NCBI GenBank assembly: GCA_025435555.1
Contig: JAIWWG010000134.1
Span: forward strand, 1 to 64,000
DNA length: 64,000 nucleotides
Source of the DNA: Chytriomyces cf. hyalinus JEL632
Taxonomy: Eukaryota > Chytridiomycota > Chytridiomycetes > Chytridiales > Chytriomycetaceae
Direction of reading: 5' to 3'
Below are positions 45,502-56,415 of the stretch, one piece after another. Under the pieces are notes generated by a model. It saw nothing but the letters and a program-made list of their open reading frames with translations. It made no database searches and was not told the DNA's origin. How positions within the stretch are numbered: the first letter of the stretch is position 1; every line of letters starts with the position of its first letter. Position numbers and translations under genes: made by a program.

Positions 45502-46038
45502 ATGGTCGCTCTCCTCAACTTGATCCTGGCCGTCATGTCTGCATCTGCAATTCCACTTCCCCAAGCTGGCCCTACAACCAACAGCACTACCAACAGCACA
45601 ACCATCAGCACTACCAACACCACCACAGCATCAAACGGAACTACCAGCGACACTACAAACTCCACAGCCATCACTGGCAGCAACACCACAATCCCAACCA
45701 CCAATACAACCATCACAAAAACAACAACACCAACACGAAACTTCAACCTCATCACTCCCTCAGGAGCTTGCATCGCACTCAACTTTTCCAACCCAATCAC
45801 GCTCTCCACTGAATCTTTCACTGGAAACGACTTTGACTTTTTGGGAGCATTTCCAAACGGAAAAGTGTCAGTGTCCATTTCAAAGGACAGCACGCCCGTG
45901 AACCCGGCAAAGAGCGCCGTACAGTGCGCAAAAATGACGCTCAAGTCAAAAGATTGCGCAAACGCGACGCTGACCACGCATCGTATTGCTACTGACACTT
46001 GGTCCGTCAGCTGCGACGTGGCGGTGACTTTAAACTGA
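45502..46038 (+). CDS. Secreted Thr/Asn-rich protein
   Basis: A single exon of 178 codons. A signal peptide (MVALLNLILAVMSASA) is followed by ~55 residues dominated by TTNST/TTNTT repeats with many N-x-T sites, so heavy N- and O-glycosylation is expected. The C-terminal ~100 residues have four Cys (GACIALNF, VQCAKM, KDCANA, VSCDVA) and likely form a small beta domain. It is probably a cell-wall or extracellular protein. I do not recognise the family. No GPI signal is evident. Confidence 0.75.
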   Translation: MVALLNLILAVMSASAIPLPQAGPTTNSTTNSTTISTTNTTTASNGTTSDTTNSTAITGSNTTIPTTNTTITKTTTPTRNFNLITPSGACIALNFSNPITLSTESFTGNDFDFLGAFPNGKVSVSISKDSTPVNPAKSAVQCAKMTLKSKDCANATLTTHRIATDTWSVSCDVAVTLN

Positions 46039-46221
46039 AAAACTCTTGCACGCGCCTTTTTTGTTGTTCTTGAAAAGAGCTCTCGTGGGAGCTTTTGGAA
46101 GGAAAATAAAAAGAAAATAAACTCCTGCTATCCAATTCAAACATTCTTTATTACAGGTGTTGTGTCTCGCATAGGTCTTCCAAATATGAAGAAACGGAAA
46201 AACAAAAGTCCACAATATCAA

Positions 46222-47601
46222 TCACTCCTTCTCCTCATCAGCATCTTGTACATTACTCAACTCCCGCGCCAAAATCATCTGCTCCCGCTCCGAAGCCAAC
46301 GCCTGAATCCGCGCCTTCATGTCCGGAAACTCTGACAACACCTCATGAAAGTCCGTATAAGTCAACCGATACAAAATAGATGGCTTCGCCGCTTGAACCG
46401 TTGCTGTCCGCAGCACTTTGGAAATCAGTGCTACTTCGCCGATATACGCGCCGTCAAAGAGTGACACTTTTTTGACTCCGTCCACAAACACGTCCAGTTT
46501 TCCTGACAGGATAAAGAACATGTCTTGCCCGTTTTCTCCTTGTTTTGTGACATAGTCGCCTTCAACGTAGTATTGGGAGTGCAGGGCTGTTGCGATGCGA
46601 CCCATGAAGATTTCATCCCGTCCATCGTTTTCTTTTCGCTGAAGGAACGGCACTTTTTCAATCAAGGATTTGGTATTCTGGAGCAAGATTTCCTGTTTTT
46701 TTATGCAGCATCAAAAGTAGTGATCCCTTCTTAAACAAAAAAAAGTACTTACCGCGCGCAAAGATTCATTCATTTCCGCAAGAAGTGACTCCTCCTTAAA
46801 ATATTTGCCACGGAACTTTGTTTCATAGTACCGCAACAACCGTTTCTCCGTCTCAGCGCTGAGGTTTTTCCATTTCACATAATCGTTCAGTTCGTCCACT
46901 TTTTGAGCGTATAGTCGACCTGCCGGGTTGACGGACAGCGTTGCCGATGAAATTGCGCCTAAAAAGGTGGCGTACTGTTTTGACCGCATATGAAGCTAAG
47001 TCTGTGCATGGATGCAAAAAAAAAAAAAAAAAAGTACAAACCAAAATTGCGGCAGCCACAATAAAAAGAGACTGGACAAAATGCTCCGCTTCCGTCTGGA
47101 CAATGAGAGAAAGCGGAAACATGTTTCCAACGCTCTGTAAAGAAAAAAGTTGAAAACATGCGAGCAGAAAGGTGCGATGGCCCAAAGACATACATGGTAG
47201 AAACATAGCGCGTAGAACTGAAACTCAGTGGCATGCTCAATATGCTCAAAAAAGACATGCCAACCCACAAAGCCGTTGATGCGACCTGATTTAATTGGCA
47301 GCAAAAAGACATGTATTAACAAAAGCCAGCCCGTGCTGACAAGGACACACCAAAACAAACTTACCAAAATAATACAAAGCACAAGCATTCAAATGAATAA
47401 ACGTGAGAATCCCGCACGCAATTGGAATCACTTTTGAAATGGACGACCCAGTCCACGCGTCCAGTTTTTCTTGCACCTTTTTCAATATCGCACATCGCGA
47501 ACTGGTTGCCGGTAATCGAAACACCCACAATAATCGCAAGAGCAGCAAACCATGCGCGTACTCCAAATGCGAGAAGATAAGGTCAAACGGAACCTGGACC
47601 G

Positions 47602-47633
<32 letters not shown>

Positions 47634-49352
47634 GTTACTTCCAAGTGTCGAACACGTGAAACTCACCACTGCAAGCGGAATCAAAATCAAGTTTTCAAGT
47701 AGTTTCACTTGCACCCATTCCCCTAGACTGGGTCTCATCATTTCATACTCTCGAGTTGAACACAGCGTAGACGGCGCAATCTGCGGTATGGGCGTAAACA
47801 CCGATATTACCGCATCCACCGCAAACACAACCGACGTGATCATTGAAATCCCAAACGCATGGTCCTCAACAATGTCGAAACTGATAAAATACGGAACAAA
47901 CCACACAATCAACACAAACAATGCTGTTGCGAGAAAATCCCAAGTCGAGTTGAACAGGGATCTTGGATGCAGCCCGTTTCTTCTGAGACTCAGATTCTCC
48001 AAGTCTTTGGCTTCGAAGCTTTCGATTTGGAGGTAGTTTCCTTTATGGTCGTATGCCGGAAGGAGAAACCATAGATAGTACCACTTGAAGTTCTCTGTTG
48101 GCGGGGGGCGCGGTTTCTTTGGCAAACGTAGCAGTGTTGTCATGACGATACTTTTCCTTGGCGGAACTGGTCGACTTTCTTCTTTTTCATCAACCGGAGA
48201 CAGAGAAAGAAGCTTGAGTCGATCTTTTGAGCGATGGATGGAGTGAGAAAAGGATGGGTGCTGTGTCAAGCCTTTCGGGGAGGGATAAACAACTGAACCC
48301 ATTTCTTCTTCCTCCTCAATCTTTAACGCAGTCGTGTGGAAACCTTGCAGCACATCTGATCGCGGAGAGTCTGGACATATAACTTCTATCGATGAAGTAA
48401 TAGACGCTGTTCTCTCAATAAACGGTAACCGAAACGCCGACCCCGTCGCAAACGAACACATATTAGGCTCAACACGTTCCATCTCAGTGGTAGCTATCGT
48501 AGACCGACTTTTTGGCACCTCAAAAGACTCGCTCGATTTTTGTGGTGTCGCGTTTTTAAACTTGTGGTGCATGCTGTCATCAGAAACGCCAATGACTTCC
48601 ATCGCAAATGCGGTTAATCCTGTTGGCTTGTCTATCCGGCCCAGGCTTGTTGCTGGCGAGGTACCGCTCCACCGGTATTCGTTTGGTTGAGGTGACGTGC
48701 TATGATCGGGCGCGTAACCTCTCAGCCCCGTCATTTTCTCCTTTCGATTCGCGAATGGGGGAAGGGAAGATGTCGGGGGGAGTGTGGTTGAAGCTTCGTA
48801 ACCGCCTGCAGTTTTGCGTAGGGGGCTCATCATGATACTTTTGACTGTCTGCCGCCGAATCACGCCAGTTTGATCCGTTAGAGACAAGTTACAGTTTGAA
48901 TCGGTGGACCCAGCTGCAGAGGCAGCCCCAATTGAAGGGGTTCCGTTTCGAAGTTTGCTGGACAAATCAAAGATGGAAGCTTCGATACCTTGATTCGTGT
49001 TGTAATCTTCCGCGTCCCATCGGATTCCTAGATCAATAAATGATTTGCGACTATCATGATCTCGCGATGCGCCTCCAAGTAGAGAAGTTCCGGTGGACAA
49101 GAGATGATTTGAAGGAAGTTGATGGCTTGAAAGAAGCTGGTGGCTTGAAGGAAGTTGGTGGCTTGAAGGAAGCTGGTGGCTTGGGGCCACAGGGGTATGG
49201 TGGTGGTGAGGCCTGGCATGACGCGTTGCTTGAGTTGCTCTGAGGAGGTCCAAAACGCGTTGGCATTGGTTGAGCGCGTTTTGGCAGTAGGAAGCAACGT
49301 TTTCGAGGTCAGACACGATCGAATCGATGTTGTGTAAGGCTGTGTGAGGCAT
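46222..49352 (-). CDS. Cyclic-nucleotide-gated/HCN-like cation channel
   Basis: Six exons give 937 codons: 47667-49352, 47365-47593, 47194-47285, 47042-47134, 46753-46995, 46222-46692. The ~440-residue N-terminus is Ser/His-rich with SSHQLP repeats. Six membrane segments follow from FLATALFVLIVWFVPYFISF (S1); the S4 candidate is LLLLRLLWVFRLP. The pore reads FYALCFYHSVGNMFPLSL, without the GYG potassium filter. A C-linker and a cyclic-nucleotide-binding domain follow (QGENGQDMFFILSGKL, GAYIGEVALI, RTATVQA as the phosphate cassette). It should conduct cations under voltage and cAMP or cGMP control; the selectivity is unclear. Intron 1 contains about 29 A/T homopolymer bases (T in sense). A decayed copy lies at 49.85-50.6 kb. 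Confidence 0.88.
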
Positions 49353-49849
49353 GTGTTCTTAGTGGATATTTTTTTGAACTGTGTTTCACAGTTTGCAGAG
49401 AAAATCTCTGACAATGCGGGGCTGAAAAAAGTTTTAGTTAACCGGTCGCGAGATATACATAAGGGCGGAGAAAAGAAGAGACTGAACAAAATAGAATCGC
49501 GATTCTGAAACAAAATATTAATGAAATGATTATCTATGTGAAGTCCTTACTTTGAATTAAGTGTCAAAGGTCTTGGCAAAATGCTTCACAAGTTCTCACA
49601 TGGTGGTGACCCCTTATGTTTTTAGGACCTGCCAGGTATGCTGGGGGTCTCATTACGAGATCCGCGGTGTGTTACTGTCCTCGTGGCTTGTCAGAACTTG
49701 CGCGATGATCCCGTCTTTGTTACATGTGAGGGCTGCAGGTACTCAAAGCCACCCGTTGTCATATCTCCATGTATCCTGAAGCTTGCTGATGGCACATAAG
49801 AACAAGAGCTTTGACAGAAAAATGAAACCTGTTGTTCATCTTTATTATT
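49353..49849. other. Intergenic, nothing recognised
   Basis: This lies between the channel start and its decayed copy. Short ORFs only. It probably includes the channel promoter. Confidence 0.4.
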
Positions 49850-50600
49850 TACAGTTGTGGCGTTAAACAACTTCCAGATTGGGGAATATCAATCATTCCT
49901 TTTCCTGATCAGCAGCTTGCAGGCTACTTAGCCCCTCTCCGAAGCCACAATCTTGCTCGGGCTAACTATTTGGTGAAGTTCCGCTCCACCGATGATCATT
50001 CGGTTGGCACAAAGCTTGGTTGTCCGGCGCGTATCCTCTCAATTCCAATGTTTCTCCTTTCGATTTGCGTATGCGGGAACGGGAGGCATTGGAGGAGCCA
50101 TGGTTGAAGACTCATAACCCCCCGTACTTCTGATCAACGAACTATTAATTAGGCCCTTTACTGTCGATCACGCCAGTTTTGATCCGTTCCAGACAAGCTG
50201 CAACTTGAATCGTTCGATCCAGCTGCTGAGGCAGTTCGAGTTTTGCTGGACAAGTCAAACATCAAAGCTTCGATGCCTTGGTTGGAGTTGTAATCTTCCG
50301 CGTCCCATCGGATCCGTAAATCAACAAACGATTTTGAATGACTGTCATGATTGCGCGACGCGGTCTCAAGTAATGAGCTTCCGTTGGAAAAGGATTGGTT
50401 TGAAGAAAGATGATGTGCTGAAGGAAGTTGATTGAAACGCGTGGGTTGATTTTCTCTGAGAAGGTCCAAAACGCGTTGACATTGGTTGAGCGCGTTTTGA
50501 CAGTAGGAAACAACGTTTTCGAGGTCAAATACGAGCGACTCGATGTTGGGTAAAAATGCTTGGGTCGTTTACTTTTGGTGCGCAAATCTCTGACAATGGT
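49850..50600 (-). pseudogene. Decayed, internally deleted copy of the channel gene
   Basis: In the same order as the functional gene, 49881-49960 resembles its 3' end (46217-46300; AATATCAATCA.TCCTT.TCCTGATCAGCA-like), 49980-50110 resembles 48658-48800, and 50158-50560 resembles 48860-49320. The last part still translates as IRWDAEDYN, NQGIEA and FDLSSK, matching the channel N-terminus. All membrane segments, the pore and most of the binding domain are missing, and stops and frame breaks occur. It is a tandem duplicate that lost its middle. Confidence 0.8.
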
Positions 50601-50889
50601 GATTTTCGCGACTTCCGCTCGCCTGTTCTGACCCTTTAGTATGCACCCTCAGCTGCAAAAAAGCAGCACATCTCAACGTAACCTTCATGGAAAAAGAGTA
50701 AAATCCGGATAATAACAATGATAATTTGAGAATGATTTTCCGTGTCATTATCGCGTCTTATTTTCCAGAAACAGTGTCAAAAATAGAGATCGCTAGTGCC
50801 CCCCCAGCATCAACTGGCGTTGGTCGCATTCCGCAAAAGCCAAAAAGAAAAAAAAAAAAAAAGACGCGCCAAAATAAAAAGATCCGCGC

Positions 50890-51696
50890 TCAACTCGACC
50901 CCAATGCATATCCCAACACAAACCCAACAACAGGAGACAACGCAACAACAGCCAACCCGGCAGCATTTGTGACCCACTTTCTTCTTTTGATCGGACGCGC
51001 CGTGGCGCGAACATGATTGCATGACGGAGAAGAGCGCGGGGAAGAGAGAGGAGACATGGCCTTTCTCTTTTTGGTGTACAAGGGAGACGGTGATGGAGAT
51101 ATGGGTGTCTGCTTCGAGTGGGTATTCTGCGGGTTTGAGGCGCCAATGCCAGGCACTGCCCCACTTGATGCTGCTGGGGTTGATTTGATGGGATCCACAG
51201 GCTGGACAGGTACGATTGGGTATTGATCACGCGCGGCTGATTCATCCAGCGCAGGGCAAGTCGACGCCGGTGACGGAGCCACAAGAGTATGTTCACCGTC
51301 CTGAACAAGAAAGGGATTCTGCGCATACACACTGCTGTCCGGGTATGGTTTCCTCAGATGCAAAGAATCAACGCTTAATGAACGCATCAAATGAACATGG
51401 ACACTTGTATGTTCGTGGTCAGCAAACGGGGTCGTCGCACAGCTTGGACTTGAATGCACGCAGCGGCGTTCTTCCAGTTGGACGAGATCCTGGGCTGTCA
51501 GTTGGCGCCGGGTTGTTGCGGATGCGCGGAGTTGCTGCATGAGGAGGGCGTGCTGCGAGTGTGACTCGTGGAGAGTCTTGCGCTTGGGTGTGGGTCTTAG
51601 TCTCAGCCGCGTTTCTTGTATTTCTTCGATGCTCGGACAGAGCTGCGGCGCCAGTTGCGAGTGTCTGTGCGATGGCGATGCTCCAACTGATAACAT
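50890..51696 (-). CDS. Hypothetical protein with C-terminal membrane anchor
   Basis: One exon of 268 codons from the ATG at 51696. The body is Ser/Pro/Arg-rich and probably disordered (RLRLRPTPKRKTLHES, SPSPSPLYTKKRK). Just before the end a basic patch (RPIKRRKW) precedes one hydrophobic helix (AAGLAVVALSPVVGFVLGYAL) and two Ser residues, the layout of a tail-anchored protein facing the cytosol. I do not recognise the family. Confidence 0.55.
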   Translation of the reverse strand: MLSVGASPSHRHSQLAPQLCPSIEEIQETRLRLRPTPKRKTLHESHSQHALLMQQLRASATTRRQLTAQDLVQLEERRCVHSSPSCATTPFADHEHTSVHVHLMRSLSVDSLHLRKPYPDSSVYAQNPFLVQDGEHTLVAPSPASTCPALDESAARDQYPIVPVQPVDPIKSTPAASSGAVPGIGASNPQNTHSKQTPISPSPSPLYTKKRKAMSPLSSPRSSPSCNHVRATARPIKRRKWVTNAAGLAVVALSPVVGFVLGYALGSS

Positions 51697-51885
51697 GTTT
51701 TCTGTGTCAGATTTTATGAAAAATGTGAATAAATAAATATTATTGCGTCTTTATTTGGAGGAAAAAAAAAAAAAAAAAGGAAAAATAATAATAATACCAC
51801 CACTACCACTACCACCGCGTAAGTCGTACTCTAAGCCCCATCTACCCACAACCGCAAGTAACAATCTGACTTTTGTCAAGAAATC

Positions 51886-53297
51886 TCACTCCTTCGCCAC
51901 ATCGTCACTTGCTTCCAGTGCCACTTTCCCAAACCCAGTCTCTCTAGGCTTTACAGGCTCCACTTTAAACGGTTTATCCGATGGCAGCTTGGCCTGGTCA
52001 TCCTTCCCAAACATGTCGCGTTTCGCTTTAAACTTTAAGCGCTCAGGGTCCTCCACATCCCTAATCTTCATTCTGAGCCTGTTGTTTCTCGACTGCAAGT
52101 CCAGCTCCTTGACCCACGTAGGAACGCCGTCTTCCCGCTCGCGCTCTTTGAGAAGGTTCTCGGTCAGCTCCTTCAAGTTTTGGCGCTCTTCTCGTTCCAG
52201 CTGCAGCCGCTCGTGCAGTACGGACGCGTCCGCCTCCTGCGGCACATCAGTCTCCTCGAGCCGTGGTTCCATGTCTTGGTGCTGGTCAGTTGGCAGCGGC
52301 TTGCCCGCTTTCAGCGCCGCCGACTCGACCATTTCCTGCTTGACTTGCAAAATGTAACTTTCGAGAGCGAGTCGTTGAGCGCGCTCGGATTCGATCAAGT
52401 TTCGGATCTCGACAATGTCGTTGGCTTTGGCCTGTGTTTAATTGAGTCAGTTGGTTTCGTTAAATTACCTTGCATCTTTATAAGCACATTACACGCACCT
52501 GTTGATCGCTTAATAACTTTTTGTGCTCGGCTTCGAGAATTGCATTTTTGGCCCGGAGTTCTTGAACAGTTTGTTCAATTTCCTGCACAACGATCATTTC
52601 AACAAACAAAAAACGCGTCCGAAAGACACGTGGAAAATACCGCTTTGGAAATGGTAGACCTTCGTGGAGTCGCAGTTGCCGGAGTCAGCTGCTGCTGGGG
52701 TTGAGCAGCCATCTCGCCCGACAGAACCTGATTCACCACTTTGCGCTGCAGCTCCAAATCTGAGATATGCTTGTCCACCTCTTTTAATGCCTCCGAATCT
52801 TTTTGGAACCTTTTCGCGGCGGCTTTCTCTGCTTTGGCCTTATCGTGAGCTTGTTTCTGAATGTGAATGACTTTATCACGCGTTTCCTTTTCCCACGGCG
52901 GGCTCCAGTAATGTGCTTCGGTCTGGTGGTCAATGTAGTAGTAGTCCTTGTGTTCTTCGTTGTACACCTCCTCCCATCCGTACGGAAGTTCGCCCGGCAC
53001 AATATCCTTGATGTTATGTTTGCGTAAATGAAAAGTCCGCGGATCAATCCACGATGTACTCTTTTTCTTGTGATTTACAAAATACGATCGAAGCCCGGTG
53101 TCGTCTGTTGCCTTCTCCCAGTCTTTGGGCAACGAACCCAGGATTTCTTCCGTTTCAATTTTGTGGTTGACGGATTGTGGAGCGGGTTTTTCGGGTTTCT
53201 GTTGTTTCGCGCTGGTTTCGGTGGTAGCTGTTGCTGATGTTGGTGACGCGGGACCTCCAGTCATCATGCTGGAGTGTTCTGTGGCTGTGGCGGCCAT
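51886..53297 (-). CDS. KIBRA/WWC-like protein with two WW domains
   Basis: Three exons, 52641-53297, 52499-52582 and 51886-52431, give 428 codons. Two WW domains lie at residues ~55-90 (LPKDWEKA, SYFVNHKKKSTSWIDPR) and ~103-138 (LPYGWEEVYN, YYYIDH, with a final WSPPW). The spacing, the STSWIDPR phrase and the ELPYGWEE phrase closely follow animal KIBRA/WWC proteins, and the same kind of coiled coil comes next (KRFQKDSEALKEVDKHISDL; then LEREERQNLKELTE). In animals WWC proteins feed the Hippo pathway. The C2 domain of KIBRA is absent and the protein is much shorter, so the function here is an inference. The second WW lacks the second Trp in its usual place but keeps an aromatic. Confidence 0.8.
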
Positions 53298-53819
53298 GAT
53301 CAGTTCAAATGACGCGTAGGCAAACTGGGTTTGTTTGGTGGATACTGGTTGCTATGAATGGATTGCGTGCGTGTGTTTCAAGTGCGAGGGGGCCAGCGGC
53401 GTGTTTGGCAGCTCTTTTTTGGACAGGTTGAGACAGGCAAAGAAAGGGATTGTCAATCTCTGACTTTTTTTTTTTTTTCGAAAGGGCCTCGATTGGGGTC
53501 CAAAGCACAATGGACGTGATGCCCATGAGGTTGACCACGTGTATCCAGGCATCCGTCCATCGACCCATCTATGCATCAAGCAGTGCGCATTCGTGGGACG
53601 ATGACATGGGCACCTCTCTCGTTGTCCCTGCGTAGAATGGGGCGAGACTTGCGAGACTAGCGAGATGAGGGACAATGGCGCCATGCGACACAAACGCAGG
53701 GCGAATGTTCCCTGCTAATCTGCACTTTGATTCGTACGAAACCCTCCCGATTTTATCAAGCCTCTCCGGACTTGTGCTGTGGGCACCTCGAAAATTGTCG
53801 AGCTGTTTGGAAAAAAAAT
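53298..53819. other. Gene-poor stretch
   Basis: No gene seen. It contains a homopolymer of about 14 T near 53465 and the promoter side of the WWC-like gene. Confidence 0.4.
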
Positions 53820-54490
53820 GGCATGTCGGGATCCAACCCGTTCTTCACATCATCGCATGTGCCATCGCCAAACTCCAGTATTCGACTTGTAAAACGATCA
53901 AACATGTCGCGTCATTATCGCAATCAAAATATCATCGATCAGCATGTCATTTTGCTCGTTCAACTGCTCTTGTCAAAATGGGGATGGCCTCCTGAAACTC
54001 ACAATTCAAACGAAAGCGGACCCGAGGAGACTATTCATCAGTCGCTCCAAGATTTCCGATCGCAACGGCATTTGAAACGAAGGCCCCATACGCTTAACTG
54101 GCTTTTCAAACCCCAAACTTGCTTCCGCTCCGAAAAAACAAACTCTGTTGTCCCCGAGAGTCGCATAGAAAAAAAACGGGTGAAAACAGCCGGGTGGATC
54201 CAACGCGTTCTTCAATCATCACAATATGGTGGCGGACGAACTCCAGTATTGGACGAGCAAACTATGCATCGAACATGTCGCATTATCTTATTGGGATTAC
54301 AATATCATGTGGCGCGCGTATTGAATCTATCGTATCCACAAACGAATTTATTCAACCGCCGTTGTTATCCCCACAGTCTCTGAGAACTGTCAGATTCAAA
54401 CAAAGGGGGCACGAGCAAACTATCAATCAGTCGTTCCATGGTTTCCGATCGCAATGGCATTTGAAACCAATGGCGTTACCCTGTTATCCA
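53820..54490 (+). repeat. Decayed tandem duplication, period ~370 bases
   Basis: 53829-53940 resembles 54193-54310 (GGATCCAAC.CGTTCTTCA, CTCCAGTATT.GAC, ACATGTCGC.TTAT) and 53995-54100 resembles 54381-54487 (ATTCAAAC.AA.G, CATCAGTCG.TCCA, TTTCCGATCGCAA.GGCATTTGAAAC). A plus-strand frame at 53727-54383 runs across one unit but is broken in the other. No domain is recognised. Confidence 0.7.
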
Positions 54491-54783
54491 TTGGGACCTA
54501 AAAAAAACCATTCTACGCAATCACTGCTGGCTTTTCCCGTGAGCGAGGAATAGTTTTCAGTGACCCTGAAACTCCGCTTGTAGGTACGGAAGAGTTTTTG
54601 AATCTCAGTGAGGCAGTAAGTTGTCGATTCCGCACAAGTTTAACAGATCATTGACTTTCTGCTTATAGGAGGTGAAAGGGTTATTTATTTTCATACCGCT
54701 CTCATGCGTTCTCGGTCAGTATCGCGTTGGTCTGGAAAAAAAAAAGGGGAAGCAGGAGGTTCCTTTTTTTTTTTTTAAGAAAG

Positions 54784-55278
54784 TCAAACCGTTTCATGAC
54801 GAGCTTGAGTGCTATGAACGGGAATGGATATTGTTCCGGTCATGACACCTTTGCGATAAATCACAAACACACTCCTCCTGCAGATCGAAAAGCTTGACGT
54901 ATTTTCTTTTTGCAACTGGCTCTGGTCGATGAGTGCCTGGCGTCCCAATGCGTTTTTGTATTCGATACGCATCGCACTGTACAATTCGCGGTAAAGGCTC
55001 GATTTGACGCAGTACACCATTACTCTTGATCTGTGGTTCGTTTTGATCTGTATGGCAGCCGGCGGGGAGGGGAGTTTTCTTTTCGGTATTTGCGCGCCGG
55101 CCGTTTTCTCGAATTCAACCGCTGCCATGTTCTGGACGGATCCCCCATTTCCATAGGATCGTTGGTTGATGGAGAGACGCCTTGAGCACATGGAGTTTTG
55201 TGGGTGAATAATGGGTTTGATTCCCAGGGATAAGAGGCACATTCCGGACTGGGGTGGCTGTGATGGATAGGAACCCAT
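54784..55278 (-). CDS. Hypothetical protein (orphan ORF)
   Basis: A frame of 164 codons from the ATG at 55278, or 114 from an internal ATG at 55128 (MAAVEFEK). The C-terminal half looks protein-like: SRVMVYCVKSSLYRELYSAM, ALIDQSQLQKEN, SVFVIYRKGVMTG. The N-terminal part before 55128 is less convincing. It lies in a gene-poor region next to one member of an orphan pair, but shows no resemblance to it. Confidence 0.35.
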   Translation of the reverse strand: MGSYPSQPPQSGMCLLSLGIKPIIHPQNSMCSRRLSINQRSYGNGGSVQNMAAVEFEKTAGAQIPKRKLPSPPAAIQIKTNHRSRVMVYCVKSSLYRELYSAMRIEYKNALGRQALIDQSQLQKENTSSFSICRRSVFVIYRKGVMTGTISIPVHSTQARHETV

Positions 55279-55758
55279 TTAAAGGTATTATCGGTGTAGG
55301 ATGGGACGGATTATTCAAAGACAGTAGGGATAAGTTTGTTTTGTTTGATTCCCAACACTGTGAAAGAAGTAAAGTCACCTCGTTAACCACGCCACACGCC
55401 GCTCTACACGTTGCCTCTTGCGTTGTTTTCCGTTCTCATCGCGCCGACCATGCTGAAAGATGCGAAAAGGGTGTCACAGGGGTGGAAACGTTCCCAGGTG
55501 ATTGTCATCGGTGAACCTCAGACAGCGCCGTCTTGTAAATGAGACAAAATTTCAAATTTACTGCGAAGGCCCTCGCAACTGCAAAGTGTGGCGACCATAC
55601 ATGAAACCCAAAACAGGCGTGCGAGCACCTCCTCCATGGGGGACACCATGTTTCAGTCGCTACAAAGAGGTGAGCTGGATTAATTCGCCTTCTCACGCTC
55701 TTCCCCTTGTTCTCAAACATGGAAAACACCAAGACGTCGATTCACTTTTCTTGTCTTT

Positions 55759-56415
55759 TTATTCTACAATCCCATACCCTCGGTCCGCCAATATTTTCCT
55801 TCGAGGGGGCGTGAAGAGGACACCCTTTGCGTTCCCAAAGTCACTGCTGCGATCCATACTCTCCGGAACAAACCGCAACTTCTCCAGAATCACAGCCGCC
55901 TTGCTCCACTCGATATGTCCCGCCTTCTTCATCCCCTTCAACAGCAACTCATCCAAGAAGTCTTTATCCCCCTTTTCATGCAACAAGACCGTGTGATTTA
56001 CCGAATCCGTCAAAAAATCAATCCCCGCCCTCCCGCGACATCCCCAATAACATTTAAATGCGGATGAAACCATAAACCAAAGCAATGAATCGACATCGTT
56101 TCCCGTATATTCGATATATCCCGGTTTCGTTTTCGAACCTCCATATGGCAACGGGCTTTGCGGCTGGAACATGGATCCCGCGGAAATGTATACAAGTCGA
56201 TGCGGAGACACTCTTGATTTCGAAAAGAGCGACAGTATTGCGGTGCAGGAATCACGGATTATGGATTCTTGCGGGTATGTTGGGCTCGTTGCAGAGGCAG
56301 TCAGCTTTTTATCGGTTTCGAAGGACAAAACGAGGGCGATTTGAGGCACGGCGTAACGTACAATTTTGTCTGGATGGGTGGTTGGCCGCTTTGCTGGTAT
56401 TTTGGCGTCTGTGTG
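55759..56415 (-). CDS. Orphan family member 1 (paralogue of 60575-61255)
   Basis: The open frame runs to the stop at 55759 and aligns with the ORF at 60.6 kb over ~150 residues. Shared phrases are (R/K)V(S/A)P.RL(V/I)YI, P(Y/F)GG.SK, GY(I/L).Y.G, S(A)FK.YW.CRGR..(I/V)DF, (K/R)DFL(D/N)E.(L/M)L(K/R)GMK(K/R)AGHI. No ATG is in frame at a suitable place; the alignment extends upstream of position 56349 to about 56415, and an acceptor-like CACACACAG at ~56415 suggests a missing upstream exon. I recognise no domain. It could be a degrading copy, but the frame is intact. Confidence 0.45.
   Translation of the reverse strand, partial: HTDAKIPAKRPTTHPDKIVRYAVPQIALVLSFETDKKLTASATSPTYPQESIIRDSCTAILSLFSKSRVSPHRLVYISAGSMFQPQSPLPYGGSKTKPGYIEYTGNDVDSLLWFMVSSAFKCYWGCRGRAGIDFLTDSVNHTVLLHEKGDKDFLDELLLKGMKKAGHIEWSKAAVILEKLRFVPESMDRSSDFGNAKGVLFTPPRRKILADRGYGIVE

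Noticed and set aside
45327-45998. 223-codon minus-strand ORF rich in Val
   Set aside because: It is antisense to the Thr-rich secreted protein; the valines come from complemented ACC/ACA codons, and the plus frame has a signal peptide and a full start and stop.
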